Shown here piece by piece: positions 1 to 10,913 of a stretch of 64,000 nucleotides of DNA. The notes beneath the pieces were generated by a model. It was not told where the DNA came from. It worked only from the letters and a program-made list of their open reading frames with translations, and made no database searches. A program made the position numbers and the translations under genes. Within the stretch, counting starts at the first letter, position 1. Every line of letters begins with the position of its first letter. Location of the stretch: contig JBANSL010000017.1 of NCBI GenBank assembly GCA_037127255.1, positions 69,564,857 through 69,628,856 of the forward strand. The letters are read 5' to 3'. The stretch is from Persicaria tinctoria (taxonomy: Eukaryota; Streptophyta; Magnoliopsida; Caryophyllales; Polygonaceae).

Positions 1-42
1 GTCAGCGATTTCTCGCTCTTTCACAACATCTGCTTCCGACAT
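1..42 (-). CDS. 5' end of an unidentified gene (partial)
   Basis: The minus strand reads ATG then MSEADVVKEREIAD and runs off the window, so only 14 codons are seen and the product cannot be named. Upstream, a pyrimidine-rich stretch near 400-440 and a good splice donor (CAG then GTAAG at 332-336, minus strand) suggest a leader exon ending at 337 and a 5'-UTR intron reaching to near the start codon. The acceptor is not clear; an AG lies four bases before the ATG. The call rests on the start context and the leader-intron layout and is moderate at best. Confidence 0.4.
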   Translation of the reverse strand, partial: MSEADVVKEREIAD

Positions 43-746
43 TTTCTTTCCCAGAAATCAGAATTTCAAGAGCGATTCGCCGAGCAATGAACGCAAATGT
101 TGATCAGAACTCAAAATCAGGTGGCGAAATCATCAAATGAAACAAACGGAATCCAATCATTCGATGCAAAATGATCCCAAAAATTCATCGATCGCCACAA
201 GGGATTACGTAATCGCGAAATTAGCGATTTAGGTTTAGCAATTTTGCGCAAAATTTGAAGGATAAATACATGAATCTTAGAGAGAATGCAATCGGAATCA
301 CAGTCTGAAAGGAGAAATGGAGAACACGAGTCTTACCTGGTCCGTCACCGAATTTCCGTTCACATAATCACCTGAGAGAAAGAGGATTGTTTTGGCTTCT
401 CTCTCTTCTTCCTCCGATCCTCTCTCCCGTCTGACATAACTGATCGGATCCGATCAAGAAATCGGGTCAATATACGGTTACCAATGGTCCAATGTACCAT
501 TTGACGGGTCGGGTATTTCTCTTTTTTTCAAGGGTCCGAATTGACGTGGTGCCAAGTCCGAATCGACGTGAAAGTAGACATTGAAAATCGAAGACAAATG
601 AGGACTTAGGGAATTACATTTACAGCGACATGCACCATGTTCATATCGACGTGGAAGTGGACACTAGAAATCGTTTATAGAGAGGAAGGATCTAATTCGA
701 AGCTAGGATACTGAAAACCGAGGTTGATTGGGAAAGAGGAACAACT

Positions 747-838
747 AACCATGTCGGGGTGGTCGTGGTGAAAAGGATCTTAGGTAGTTCTCGGTTCGAC
801 TCTCAATTATGATCGCTCTTTATTTATCAAAAGGAGTA
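747..838 (+). mobile_element. tRNA-derived SINE with 14-bp target-site duplication
   Basis: The element has an A-box-like stretch (GGGGTGGTCGTGGT) near its start and a B-box (CGGTTCGACTC) about 30 bases further, as in a tRNA-derived RNA polymerase III promoter, followed by an A/T-rich tail. It is flanked by a perfect direct repeat, AAAGAGGAACAACT, at 733-746 and 839-852, the mark of target-primed insertion. At about 92 bp it is a short SINE or a truncated copy. Confidence 0.72.
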
Positions 839-852
839 AAAGAGGAACAACT

Positions 853-1143
853 TCGTCACTTTTCTTTCATTATCTTCCCGCGCTCTCTCCACCCAACAAG
901 ATCCTCTCAAATCCATCTTAATTTCGATATCTACCAAATTATTCCTATATTTTAAAACAAAATCATATCACACATAAAAAAAAAAAAAGGATTGTTAAAT
1001 ACATCAGTAATTTTTACTTGATACAACGCTGATGTTGCGGACCCAGCGGATCCCATCCATGTTCAAAAAAAAAATTTAAAGCACCATTAGCATATCCTTC
1101 GAAAAGAACAATTAATCACCACTTTCGTGAGATAGATTGTGTA
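853..1143. other. Intergenic, nothing recognised
   Basis: AT-rich sequence with A-runs. No exon-like reading frame, repeat pair or RNA signature is visible. Confidence 0.5.
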
Positions 1144-1258
1144 TTTTTTTTCTTTTTTTTATAGGTATACACTTATGCTATTACAATATGAGAAGGAGGA
1201 TTCGAACTCGTGACATATTGATCACTACATATCATTTTTACCAACTAACCTAGCAAGA
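1144..1258 (-). mobile_element. tRNA-derived SINE (minus strand)
   Basis: On the minus strand the sequence opens with an A-box-like TAGGTTAGTTGG, has a B-box GAGTTCGAATCC (complement of 1198-1209), and ends in an A-rich tail that appears as T-runs at 1143-1160. This is the layout of a plant tRNA-derived SINE. I could not find an exact target-site duplication, so the outer limits are approximate. A true tRNA gene is unlikely because no cloverleaf acceptor stem closes around the boxes. Confidence 0.55.
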
Positions 1259-1504
1259 CTTCTTGTGAAATTTACTAATTGAGGCAAATTACAACCACCC
1301 TCATATATAAACAGTAGTTATTTAATAATACAAATATAATACAGAGTTATTCTACATTCTACAAGGTAAAAAGCTAAGGAGGGAAATTAGAAAGAGAATA
1401 CAAGGAATTAAAATATTACATTAACTAATTAATTATTTCTCCCATCAATACGTATATCTTAATTTGGATTACTGCTAATTCCTTCTCGTCACCGGAAACT
1501 CCGA

Positions 1505-1620
1505 TCCGTCTAACAATAACGCCGTGGGGGCGGGCAGCCCCATGGGCCGGGCGGCCTGTACGGACCAAAGAACCTCGGCGGCGGGCCTGGTGGAGGACAA
1601 AGAGGCGGCAGGGCATAGCA
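1505..1620. other. GC-rich coding-like island of unknown origin
   Basis: About 100 bases of very GC-rich sequence sit inside AT-rich DNA. One plus frame reads a glycine-rich stretch (RGGGQPHGPGGLYGPKNL then GGG-PGGG-rich) ending at TAG, but TAA codons lie just upstream in that frame and there is no obvious splice acceptor. It resembles a captured or retroposed fragment of a glycine-rich gene. I cannot assign a parent gene. Confidence 0.3.
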
Positions 1621-2513
1621 AACTAGTGTCAGAACAACGTGTTCGATAGTACAAACTAGTGTCAAAACGATATTACAAACTACTACAAATATATAAAACG
1701 AAAATAAGGATAGAAAACAAAAATAAATATATAAAATGCAATAAATAAACATTGTATTATTAACATGTAATAATGTATAACTAGATATAAAAATTATAAA
1801 CTTGCATAACTTCTTACCGAATTCTCAACATAAGTAATATAACCTATGGTTTCAAAGCTCTCGAGATGAATTATAATATGTGAATGACGATTTAAGTAAA
1901 ATATAAAAGTATTATAGTATATTGAAATAAAATTAAAGTGATTAATACACTTACAATTTTCAAACATTCATAACTTTTTACTCAGATGTCTAATTAATGC
2001 GTATTATATGTCAAAACGAAGCTATCGACGAGGAGAATACACACGGGGAATTTTTCGGATGAGGGGAGGGTCACATGACCCTCCAGGACCCCCTCTAGCT
2101 CCGCCTCTATTCAGCCTGTTACCGCGCTTTTGTTTTGTTAGGTTTTGTCTTGATATGGTTAATATCATGACGGTTGGTCTGTTTATCGATATGTCGGCCT
2201 CTCGAATTTTCTAGTAGTTTATTGTTTAAATTCTCAGAATTTTTTCCTGTATTAAAAAATATCTATTGCACTTTTTTGGGATTAATATGGTTTGTTTTGT
2301 GTTCATTTCTTAATTTCGGTATAAAATAATTAGATATGAAACTCGTGGAAATAAAAATAAGGTAAACAAGATGTAAAAAGCTTAAGATGCTCAACTAAAC
2401 AATCGCAAATTAGAAGTGTTTTAAGAGTCAACTCAACTAAACAATCGCAAATTTAGGGTGTATTGGAAAATAAGATATGATGATGTCATATTCAATAGTT
2501 TAAACTTTGTGTT
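1621..2513. other. Intergenic with a short GC-rich repeat fragment
   Basis: Mostly AT-rich. Around 2035-2100 lies a stretch with a TCACATGACCCTCC core of the kind often seen in dispersed plant transposon ends. A duplicated phrase (CTCAACTAAACAATCGCAAAT) occurs twice near 2390-2455. No gene is supported. Confidence 0.4.
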
Positions 2514-2530
2514 AAAAAATTATACCGACC

Positions 2531-4462
2531 TTGAATACTTTCTCCAATATGTCAGGACTTACTATTAATTATAATAAAAGTTCGTTACAAGTTTCTAAAA
2601 ATATATCTGTCAGCAAAGCTCAGTCTCTTGCTCAACAGCTAAATATTCCAATTACTAAATCAATGGAAAAATACCTTGGTATACCACTAATTAGTGGAAG
2701 GGTTTGTAATGCCTTGTTTGATGAGGCAATTACAAGCCTTAAAAAACAGCTGTCAAAGTGGAAATCTAACACTCTCTCACAAGCTGGTAGATCGGTTCTA
2801 ATTCAGGCAAACCTAAATTCTAAAACAAATTATTTAATGCAATCATTTCTCCTTCCAAAAGGAGTTCTAGAAAAAATTGATCAGATAAACAAAAATTTCT
2901 TTTGGAATAAACTGCAATCTGATAATTATCATCCTTTAATCAGCTGGAATCATTTGTGTACTCCTAAAAAGGATGGAGGATTAGGTTTTAAATTGGCTGA
3001 GCAAACAAATATTGGCATGCAAATGAAACTGCTTTGGAGAATAATGGCTAATCCTGATAATATTTGGTCTAAGGTAGTCACGGATAAATATTTGTCGAAA
3101 GAATCTCTAATGGAAAGAGGTAAATTTAAAACTTCTTGGCAATTTGGTAGGCTTCTTAATATTAGAGATTTGTTCTCTAAAGGACTGCTCTGGCTAGTGG
3201 GTAATGGAAAAACCATAAATGTATGGTCTGACATTTGGGTACATGCACAATACCTTCAAAACTTTCGGAATGAGCTTAATCCTAATTTAAAAGTTTGTGA
3301 TTTATTTACAAATACCAACTCTTGGGATATTGATAAATTAAATAGTATATTCCCCTCTCACATTGTTCAAGCGATTACTAACATCCATATTCCAGTAATT
3401 GATATTCCTGACAGATTAATTTGGATTTATAATAGAAATGGAAAATTCTCTGTTAAATCCACATCTTCTATTTGTAATACCGGGAATACTAAGAAAATTC
3501 CAGCAGACTGGATTTGGAAACTTAATATTCCTCCAAATATTAAAAATTTTATTTGGAAAATTATTTTAGATATCTTACCTACCACGACCCGTCTAAATAG
3601 ATATATAAATAGAGTTCCTAGTACTTGCTCTCTTTGTAATTCTGATATAGAAGATACAAATCATTTATTGTTTAATTGTCAGATCACAAGGTCTCTTATT
3701 CAAAATCTTGGTATTAGGCTGGGAAAATTTTATAATATTCCAAGTTTAACTAGTACTGTTTCGGAAAATATTTTAAATACGAGGGCTCTTAATATAGATT
3801 TTACAGACTTATGTCATTTATGGCATTCTATATGGGAGCTAAGAAATAGAATTATTTTTCGCAAATCTTCTGATATAGGTATTATCTATGCTCTAACACA
3901 AACTATAGATAAAATCTCTTGCTGGAATAAAGAGCGGGTAAAAACGAAGTTACCTAAACGAGCTAGGCCTCCTGATAAATTGATTTGGAATTGCCCTCCT
4001 ATAAATGTTATTAAGATCAATGTAGATGCTTCAGTGAAAATTGATACTCAACCGCAGGTTGGTTGTATTGTGAGGAATAATGACGGTCTAATACTTCGAA
4101 TTCATAAATGTAACGTTAGGATGTGTTCTGTCATTCTAGCAGAAGCTTTTGCAGTTTATACAGGTATAAGACTTGCAGCGGAGATGGGGATCCGAAGAGT
4201 GATTATTGAAAGTGATTGTGCAATCATCGTCAATGCCATCAATCAAGTAAATAATATAGCATGGGACGTCGCTCAAATTATCGAAGAGATCCATGTGTTA
4301 AGCAAAGAGTTTGAGAGTTTCACAATTCAGCACTGCTACAGAGAGGCAAATGGTGCAGCTGATTTTCTTGCTAAATCTCAGTTGAATTGTAATTTTATTT
4401 TGAGTTCCTGTTGTTGTGAGTTCCAGAACATCATCTTGCGAGATGATCATAGGTGTCGATAG
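2531..4462 (+). CDS. LINE ORF2 C-terminal part: RT end, zf-RVT, RNase H
   Basis: The open frame of 643 codons starts without a native start because the element is truncated. Residues 1-110 match the end of a plant LINE reverse transcriptase (SGLTINYNKSSL, then KYLGIPLISG). Residues about 325-395 form the zf-RVT module, with CSLC and HLLFNC as the Cys/His pairs. Residues about 495-625 are an RNase H domain with its acidic residues visible: NVDAS, LAEAF, ESDCA and GAADFLA. The catalytic RT core (the YADD region) is missing, so this copy cannot move by itself. No frameshift or stop interrupts the frame. Confidence 0.9.
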   Translation: MNTFSNMSGLTINYNKSSLQVSKNISVSKAQSLAQQLNIPITKSMEKYLGIPLISGRVCNALFDEAITSLKKQLSKWKSNTLSQAGRSVLIQANLNSKTNYLMQSFLLPKGVLEKIDQINKNFFWNKLQSDNYHPLISWNHLCTPKKDGGLGFKLAEQTNIGMQMKLLWRIMANPDNIWSKVVTDKYLSKESLMERGKFKTSWQFGRLLNIRDLFSKGLLWLVGNGKTINVWSDIWVHAQYLQNFRNELNPNLKVCDLFTNTNSWDIDKLNSIFPSHIVQAITNIHIPVIDIPDRLIWIYNRNGKFSVKSTSSICNTGNTKKIPADWIWKLNIPPNIKNFIWKIILDILPTTTRLNRYINRVPSTCSLCNSDIEDTNHLLFNCQITRSLIQNLGIRLGKFYNIPSLTSTVSENILNTRALNIDFTDLCHLWHSIWELRNRIIFRKSSDIGIIYALTQTIDKISCWNKERVKTKLPKRARPPDKLIWNCPPINVIKINVDASVKIDTQPQVGCIVRNNDGLILRIHKCNVRMCSVILAEAFAVYTGIRLAAEMGIRRVIIESDCAIIVNAINQVNNIAWDVAQIIEEIHVLSKEFESFTIQHCYREANGAADFLAKSQLNCNFILSSCCCEFQNIILRDDHRCR

Positions 4463-4498
4463 TACATCCAAACTTTTGCTTACTGTAAAAAAAAAAAA
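2533..4498 (+). mobile_element. 5'-truncated LINE insertion
   Basis: A non-LTR retrotransposon copy ends in a 12-base poly(A) (4487-4498) and is flanked by a perfect 19-bp direct repeat, AAAAAATTATACCGACCTT, at 2514-2532 and 4493-4511 (the second copy overlaps the tail). The insert starts directly after the first repeat, inside the C-terminal part of the reverse transcriptase, so this is a typical 5'-truncated target-primed insertion. The long open frame and the exact repeats point to a young event. Confidence 0.93.
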
Positions 4499-4643
4499 TT
4501 ATACCGACCTTATATATAACAACAAAATTAAACATTAATCATATTTATATTTTATTAATAAGTATGAATTATTTAAAAACTAATAAAATATAAGTTTTTA
4601 TTTTATATACCTTTTTTTATCTTTCTTAAAAAGCACCTTACAA

Positions 4644-6175
4644 GTAAGGCAAATTTCATAAAATTATCCCTTAAATACACCATTTTGCACAAAATCGCCC
4701 CTTAAATTGAAAATTCTAGAAAACCTACCTTTCAAAGCTAGATATTTGCAAAAGACCATCCATCCCACCTTTTCCGTTAAGTTTGATGTTAAAAGTGAAA
4801 AATTACTATTTTGCTCCTTAATCACCGATATCCTAGCTAGTTTATCTCTTGGCAATTCACAATTGTTTCATCATTAATTTAGTTGGTTCGAAGTTGGTCA
4901 TCCTTAATTTGTTGGTTTAAATTTCTCTCAGGTATTCATCCTTCACCTCTCGGTCCTCTCTTCAAATGGAAAATAAAAATTGTTGAAGGACGATATCCCT
5001 TTTACCCTTCAAATATATTAAAAGTACAAGGATAAAAGGCGAAACTAATTAAAATAACCCGACCTTTAAGGGTGTGTTAAAAATATATCTCAACCTTTCA
5101 AATGTAAGATAAATATCCTGACCTTTAAGGATATGTTAAAAATATATCCCTACCTTTCAAATGTAAGATAAATATATCAACCTTTATAAGTGATGTTCAA
5201 ATAATATATAAAATAATTCTCTACAAAAAAAAAACTAACATGGCATACATATGTGGCAAACTAAATTAATAAAAAATAAAATTTCAAAAAATATATATAA
5301 AAAATTAATAGAAGGGTTTAAGAAAAAAAGTTTTTTCATTTATTATTTAAAAAAAAATTCAAGACACGTTATTAATATTTCAATTTTCCATATGATTCTT
5401 CTTTGTTCAATTGTTCCATTTTTTTTTACATAATTTATTTACTAAAATTCTAACTATTCTTCTTTCTATTTTAAATTTTCATCAAAAATGCGAAATTAGT
5501 TAAATGGTCCATTATACGAATATGGGTGCATGTTATCCCTCAAATATAAAAATAATCTAAATAAAATATTAAACACTTGTAAATATATCATTTTTATATA
5601 TATTTATATTTTATTAATTTATTTCTTTCCCTTGATAAAAAAGAAAAGAAAAGAAAAGTGGTTTAATAAAACAAGGTTTTTAATATAGAGTTATAAGAAA
5701 ATAGTGTGTATAAAATATAAAAGATGAAAGATATGTAAATCTATAATTTTTTATATATATTTTTTTTAAAGTTTTTTTTATTAATATTTTTTTGACATAT
5801 ATGCAAGTCGTGTTAGCTTTTTTTTTTGTACAATTTTTTTTGAGATATTATTTTAACATTACCTATAAAGGTCGAGATATTTATATTATATTTAAAAGGT
5901 TGAGATATATTTTTAACACCCCTTTAAAGGTCGAGATATTTATCTTACACTTTGAAAGGTTGGGATATATTTTTAACACACCCTTTAAGGTCGGGTTATT
6001 TTAATTAGTTTCGCCAGGATAAAATAATAAGTTCACACATTTAACATCAATTCTAACGATAAATGTGAGATGGGTGGTATTTTGAGCGTGGTTTCCTGAA
6101 AATTTTAATTTAAGGAGTGATTTTTTTTTGCAAAATAGCGTAGTTAAAGGGTGGTTTTCTTGAAGTAGGAGCTAT
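4644..6175. mobile_element. Long bipartite inverted-repeat (foldback-like) element
   Basis: The two ends are imperfect reverse complements. An outer arm near 4650-4830 pairs with about 6030-6170 (shared motifs such as CCATTTTGCA and CTTAAATT), and an inner arm near 5030-5190 pairs with about 5855-6025. The inner arm is itself an array of short units (CCTTTCAAATGTAAGATAAATAT and similar) that recur as complements on the right. The centre is AT-rich and non-coding. No clean target-site duplication was found, so class (Mutator-like or foldback) and exact ends remain open. Confidence 0.55.
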
Positions 6176-6517
6176 ATGAACAAAATGCATACATCATATA
6201 CCTTTTGTCTGGGCCTCTTGAGCTCATTGCAGAAAAGCCCAAACATAGCCTTTCCCTCCAACTCCAAGCCCATAAAGAAATTTGTAAACTTGTGTAATGT
6301 GTCTTACTCTCAACTCATGTCTTACCCCATTTAATTTATCAAATTTATAGTTATTTTATTTTATTTACAAATAAAAAATTATTTTATTTTAAAATCTATT
6401 GATCAGTCACAAGGAAATGTCAAATAGTGCAATACATTATCTAACGGAGTTACAAGAAAAAGTAATGCAATTGGGTAGGCAGAAGAAGATATCGATGATA
6501 AAAAGGGAGAGAATGCA

Positions 6518-6527
6518 TATATAAATA
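6518..6527 (+). promoter_or_regulatory. Candidate TATA box of the first MIR gene
   Basis: TATATAAATA lies about 240 bases upstream of the mature miRNA strand, a plausible distance for a plant MIR promoter. The same motif is kept in the second repeat unit at the equivalent position. This is motif and conservation evidence only. Confidence 0.35.
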
Positions 6528-6750
6528 ACAAATCAATATACATAACAGAGAGGAAAAAGTTTTTATTCAAGAGATGCAAAAAAATCAGCCAAAAGGAATG
6601 CAATAGTTTTTTTTCATCAGAAAATATGTTTTTTCACTAAGAAATGTATGCAAACCATTTGAATATATTGTTAATTAAGATCATTGTGTATGAACACATA
6701 AAGTTTAGGCATGTGGAAATAAAATGGGGAGGCAACTGTCTAGATAGGAG

Positions 6751-6846
6751 TTAAGGTGTTGACAGAAGATAGGGAGCACAAAGGACTAAGATGCATATAC
6801 TTTGCATCCCATCCTATGTGCTCTCTATCGTCTGTCAGCATCTACA
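6751..6846 (+). ncRNA. MIR156/157: miR156/157-family precursor, copy 1
   Basis: The 5' arm (6759-6779) contains TGACAGAAGATAGGGAGCAC, one base from the well-known miR157 sequence (G for A at position 15 of the 21-mer). The 3' arm at about 6820-6840 (GCTCTCTATCGTCTGTCAGC) pairs with it over some 22 positions with one A-G mismatch and G-U pairs. The terminal region also folds, AGGA with TCCT and GATGCA with TGCATC, closing a small loop. In plants this family guides cleavage and translational block of SPL transcription factor mRNAs and controls phase change. Expression and processing are inferred from the structure. Confidence 0.87.
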
Positions 6847-7150
6847 CGCTAATGGAAAATGCAATTTCAGTATGACCGGCTAATAAGATATTTTCACTCG
6901 AGTTCAAGTTCATAAAGAAATTTGTAAAATTCTGTAATGTCTTGCTCTTAAGCCTTACCCCATTTAATTATTCAAATTTAAATTTATTTTATTTATTTAT
7001 AAATAAAAATATTTATCATATTAAAAAATTTATTGATTAGTCACGAGGAAATGCCACATATAGTAGTGCAATATTTTACTATCTCACTGAGTTGGAAGAA
7101 AAAATGTGGTCGGATAGGCAGAAAAAGAGATAAAAAAAAAAAGGAATGCA

Positions 7151-7159
7151 TATATAAAT
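7151..7159 (+). promoter_or_regulatory. Candidate TATA box of the second MIR gene
   Basis: TATATAAAT lies at the position matching the first unit's TATA-like motif, about 235 bases before the mature strand. Its retention in both diverged copies is the only support. Confidence 0.33.
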
Positions 7160-7379
7160 CAGTATACATAACAGAGACAAAAAAAATTATTCAAGAGATG
7201 CAAAAACTTCATCTAAAAGGAATGCAATTTTTAATTTTTTTTGTTGGAAAAATATTTTTTTACTAAGAAATATATGCAAACCATTTGAATATATTGTTAA
7301 TTAATATCATGATGTATGAAGATATATAAAGTTTAGGCATATGGAAATGAAATGGGAAGGCAACTATCTAGCTAGGAGT

Positions 7380-7473
7380 GAAGGTGTTGACAGAAGACAG
7401 AGAGCACGAAGGACTAAGATACATATACTTTGCATCTCATCCTATGTGCTCTCTATCTTCTGTCAGCATCTAC
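7380..7473 (+). ncRNA. MIR156/157: miR156/157-family precursor, copy 2
   Basis: The 5' arm (7387-7407) contains TGACAGAAGACAGAGAGCAC, one base from miR157 (C for U at position 12 of the 21-mer). The 3' arm at 7448-7467 (GCTCTCTATCTTCTGTCAGC) pairs along the whole duplex with a single C-A mismatch, and the loop-proximal helices seen in copy 1 are kept. It lies in the same orientation as copy 1, so the two could be one polycistronic transcript or two units each with its own TATA-like box. Confidence 0.87.
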
Positions 7474-7625
7474 AAGCTGATAGAAAATGTAATTCTAGTT
7501 GCTAATGAAACTTTAAATGATAACATTTGCTAAATTAACCTTGACAATGTAAAATGTATAATATCAAAACATCCAAAAATGAAAAGAAATGAGAGAGACA
7601 GAGAGAGAAAGAAAAACACGAAGGT

Positions 7626-10600
7626 TGTAACGGCCCAGAATTATAATTTCCGGGTTACGTTTCAAGGGATGAAAACCCTTGTTCGGATCTTGCAATCCAG
7701 GTACGGGTCAAGGTTTCAAACTCTTTTAAGATCAGTATAAAGAGGGATTTCAAACCCTAAAAACCTCAAAGGGCCGTTGGGTACCCTTAACCTGTCCTAA
7801 GGCTATGTCGCGAAATTCAATTCAAGCAAAAGTAAGCGAATGCGAAGTTAAGATACAAATGTCACGGCAAAGTCGGGACAAAACCAGATCATAAGTGAGT
7901 GATTACCATTTACCAAGTTAAAATATTAGCCAACTTCTTTGATTCGCCAAAAGGTTTCCCGTCACAGAAGCATGGAGCAAACAAGATCTGCAGAAATACC
8001 TTTAAAAGAAGAACGGGGAAAGGAATCAGATCGAGCCACTCATGCGGGACCGGCAGTCCTCGCTGAGGCCACATAGTATGTGCTATACCTAATAAAGATG
8101 CTCTAATGCAGTACGAAATTCAAACACACTAGCATGCTCCTAGTTCATAATAATGTGCAGAAATACTGTAAAGGGGCCCAAGACAATGCCAAGTGGCATA
8201 TCCCTCTCCTACCTCCACCCCTTCCGATAGGTGGAGACTGGCCAGCTCGTGAATGCATTCATTCATAATCGGGGGGGGCACGCATGCCTAACCCGCTCCA
8301 CAATAAAGCCCGCAGGCATAATATAAGGAAGTCATGACTCGATTGACTCAGGGTACCCGATGAGGCTGGGCTACCCTATGACCCTAGCAAGGACTCTAGG
8401 ACTATCACAGATAACGGCCGTTCTGTTTCAAACGCATAAAGTAAACAGATGCTCAATCAATTAGTGCAACCTAAACATGATACTACATGGCATGCTTTTA
8501 TGCATATGCAACACCTAACATAAAATGCAACAACAGGCATGAATGTCCAACCTGAGTAAGCCCCCTAGGGAACTTACCTGAAGATGCAGAACAGCAGGAT
8601 AATACAAGCAAGGGCCCAAATGCAAGTCCAAAGCGATCCAATATCAATATACACCTATCATCAAGCCATTGTCATAAGCTATCGGACCAACATTCATACA
8701 CACGAAACCCAAGTGCTCAACATCCTCAAAACCAATCGATGGTAAAACCGTTTTCCAAAATCTTTCCGATATGATCAACATCAACCAAAATCATTCTCCC
8801 AATCAAACCCTTTGTTAAAATCATTCCAACAATAACTTTCAAACTTCCTTCCCAAAACTAACATCATTAAACCAAATCAAGGAATCCCGACATTAAACAT
8901 TTAAACTTTAAAACCAATACCTCAAAATCATATTATAGAATTAGTTCTGGCATTTTGGTTTCAACACATCAAATTCTTTAAGAATCATTTTCGGACGACT
9001 TAGAACCTTTTCTAAATAATTTAGCAACAATGTTTATCTAAAATAAACATTAAAATAAATCCATCCTTATAATCCCCATTTATAAAACATATCAAATAAA
9101 TTACTTCCTCAATTAATCCTCAATAAATCACTTTAAAATTCCTAATCTCATATTAAAACATCATAAAAATACATATTTCAAACAATGCCACTTTTAACCC
9201 ATTTTATAACATAATAATAATTTCAGAATATATATATTTATCATAAACTCACAAAAATATAATAAATGATATTTTTTTTTCATAATATTTCAGAAATAAT
9301 TCAGCCTTAAATAATTGCATATAACGTAATTTATATGACATATATTGATGTAGAACCCACACTTAATAATAATAACAACACTCAGCAACACAAAAGCTAG
9401 ATAAGGCCCAAGCCCACAATCCCAGCCCACACCCAATCTGAAGTAAGTGAACCGGAAAATTTACCCCAACCCGACCGGTTCACAAGAAAAGAAAAAGATG
9501 AGCCCGGTTTGCTTGAACCCGCCTTCCCCAAGAGACAACAGGTCTCTGTTCAATGCCAGAAAGAACGGAAGAAAGAGGACGGTGAACCCAGGTCTGCCGG
9601 CGGCCTCCCCATCCGGTACCCGACCCCCGCTAGACGACTCACTCTCGCGACCACAACCGACTCGAAAGGATCCAAACGAGGACAAGGAGGAAAGAGGAAA
9701 GAGATCTCACCGAGGGTTCGAGAGCTTCGCCGGAGTCTTCATCAGAGGCGTGAATCGGCTTCGTCGGAGTCGGATTCGATCAGGATTGGCCTAGGACGAG
9801 AGATGAGTAATTAAAAGAGGACCTTTAAGGGGTATTTGGTCGGAATCGAAACGAGAAAGGAGATCCACCTTCGAACTGAAATCAGGGGACGAACGCGGCT
9901 CGGCGGCGGCTTCAACTCCGGCGGCTCCTTCGTCGGACGTCGGAACAGGCGAAGAGGAGTGAGGGTGGTTCGGCTCGGCTGCTACCCTTGGTCTGGTTCG
10001 GGGCTGCTCGGAAGCTGCTCAGGAAGACGGCGGTGGGGCGGCTTGCAACTCAGGGACGAGTGGAAGAACTGACGAGGAGGGTGATGGTGGTGGAGTTCAA
10101 CAACGACGGTGGTGGGGATTGGGTCTCTCGCAACAAATCTTCAAGGGGAGTTTGTGGGTACTGTAAGAGGACAGATTAAGCAAAGGGAAGGAATTGGACT
10201 GTGAGTTTGTGAACGTGAAAGGGAAAGAGAGAGGAGAGCTGTCCTCTGAATTTGTGGTGGGATTGTGGCGTGGTAGTGTAGTGTGAAGCAATTGATTGGG
10301 TTAGCCTGCAATGTAGGGAGTCTGATTTCTCTACTGCCATATGAGAACAAGTGATAGAAGAAGAGGAAATAAAGTAGGGAGTGGGTTGTCTGTATTGGAG
10401 GGGGAGTGCAGAGAAAGGATGAAAGAAAAGGAATTGTGTGTTGACCCAAAATGAAATCAAGCAGAAGAGCAGGTTGGCGTGGTCCAATTTCAGGGGAGCT
10501 GCTACTGGACAAAGGGAAAAGGTGAAAAAGAGCTAAGCAAGCATATGGAGGAAGAGACAACTGTAGAGTGAAAATTTGAAATACCCGAAAATAAATTATC

Positions 10601-10913
10601 CGAATACGCTCTCTCGACCTCATCCCGACGCGTTTAAATACTTCTTAATTTTCCAAATCCGAATTTAATATAAGACTCCAAATATTATTTTCAAATTTTC
10701 GGTATATAAAAGCATAGTATAACGTATTATAAATTTCTAATTAAATAATGCCGGAACTCGTTTTAAGGATTTCAATTTCGATTTAGGAAATTAAGGACGA
10801 GTTTTTCTTGAAATATCCGAATTTTTATTTTATTTTATCTTATTATTTTTTTCGACTCGAATCCATTTATATTATTTATTGAAATTTATTATTTAAAAAT
10901 CCGGGCCTTTACA
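7626..10913 (-). mobile_element. Long LTR (3.3 kb) of an LTR retrotransposon, 3' LTR
   Basis: On the minus strand the element runs from TGTAAAGGCCCGG to CTGGGCCGTTACA, the TG...CA ends of an LTR. A second, diverged copy in the opposite orientation lies at 24926-27859 and shares both ends and internal blocks (for example the AGGACTGCCGGTCCCGCATG region). The flanks here do not match (AAGGT on the left, TCATC on the right), which fits a 3' LTR still joined to internal sequence on its right. GC-rich stretches inside give spurious open frames on both strands. The family is probably Ty3/Gypsy, but no protein domain is present to prove it. Confidence 0.7.

Larger units (their letters stand above)
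6258..7500 (+). repeat. Tandem duplication of a ~630-bp unit carrying a miRNA gene
   Basis: Two units, roughly 6258-6885 and 6905-7500, align along most of their length. Shared landmarks are CATAAAGAAATTTGTAAA, the CATTTGAATATATTGTTAAT stretch, and the hairpin with its mature strand. The two mature-strand sites are 628 bases apart. The copies differ by many substitutions and small indels, so the duplication is not recent. Confidence 0.75.

Noticed and set aside
1198..1209. Possible tRNA gene (B-box sequence)
   Set aside because: No acceptor, D or anticodon stems can be closed around it. The same holds at 14940 and 22350. These are SINE heads.
9447..10623. Overlapping open frames around the GC-rich part of the left LTR
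   Set aside because: Frames on both strands overlap and are low in complexity. They are explained by the GC-rich zone of the LTR.
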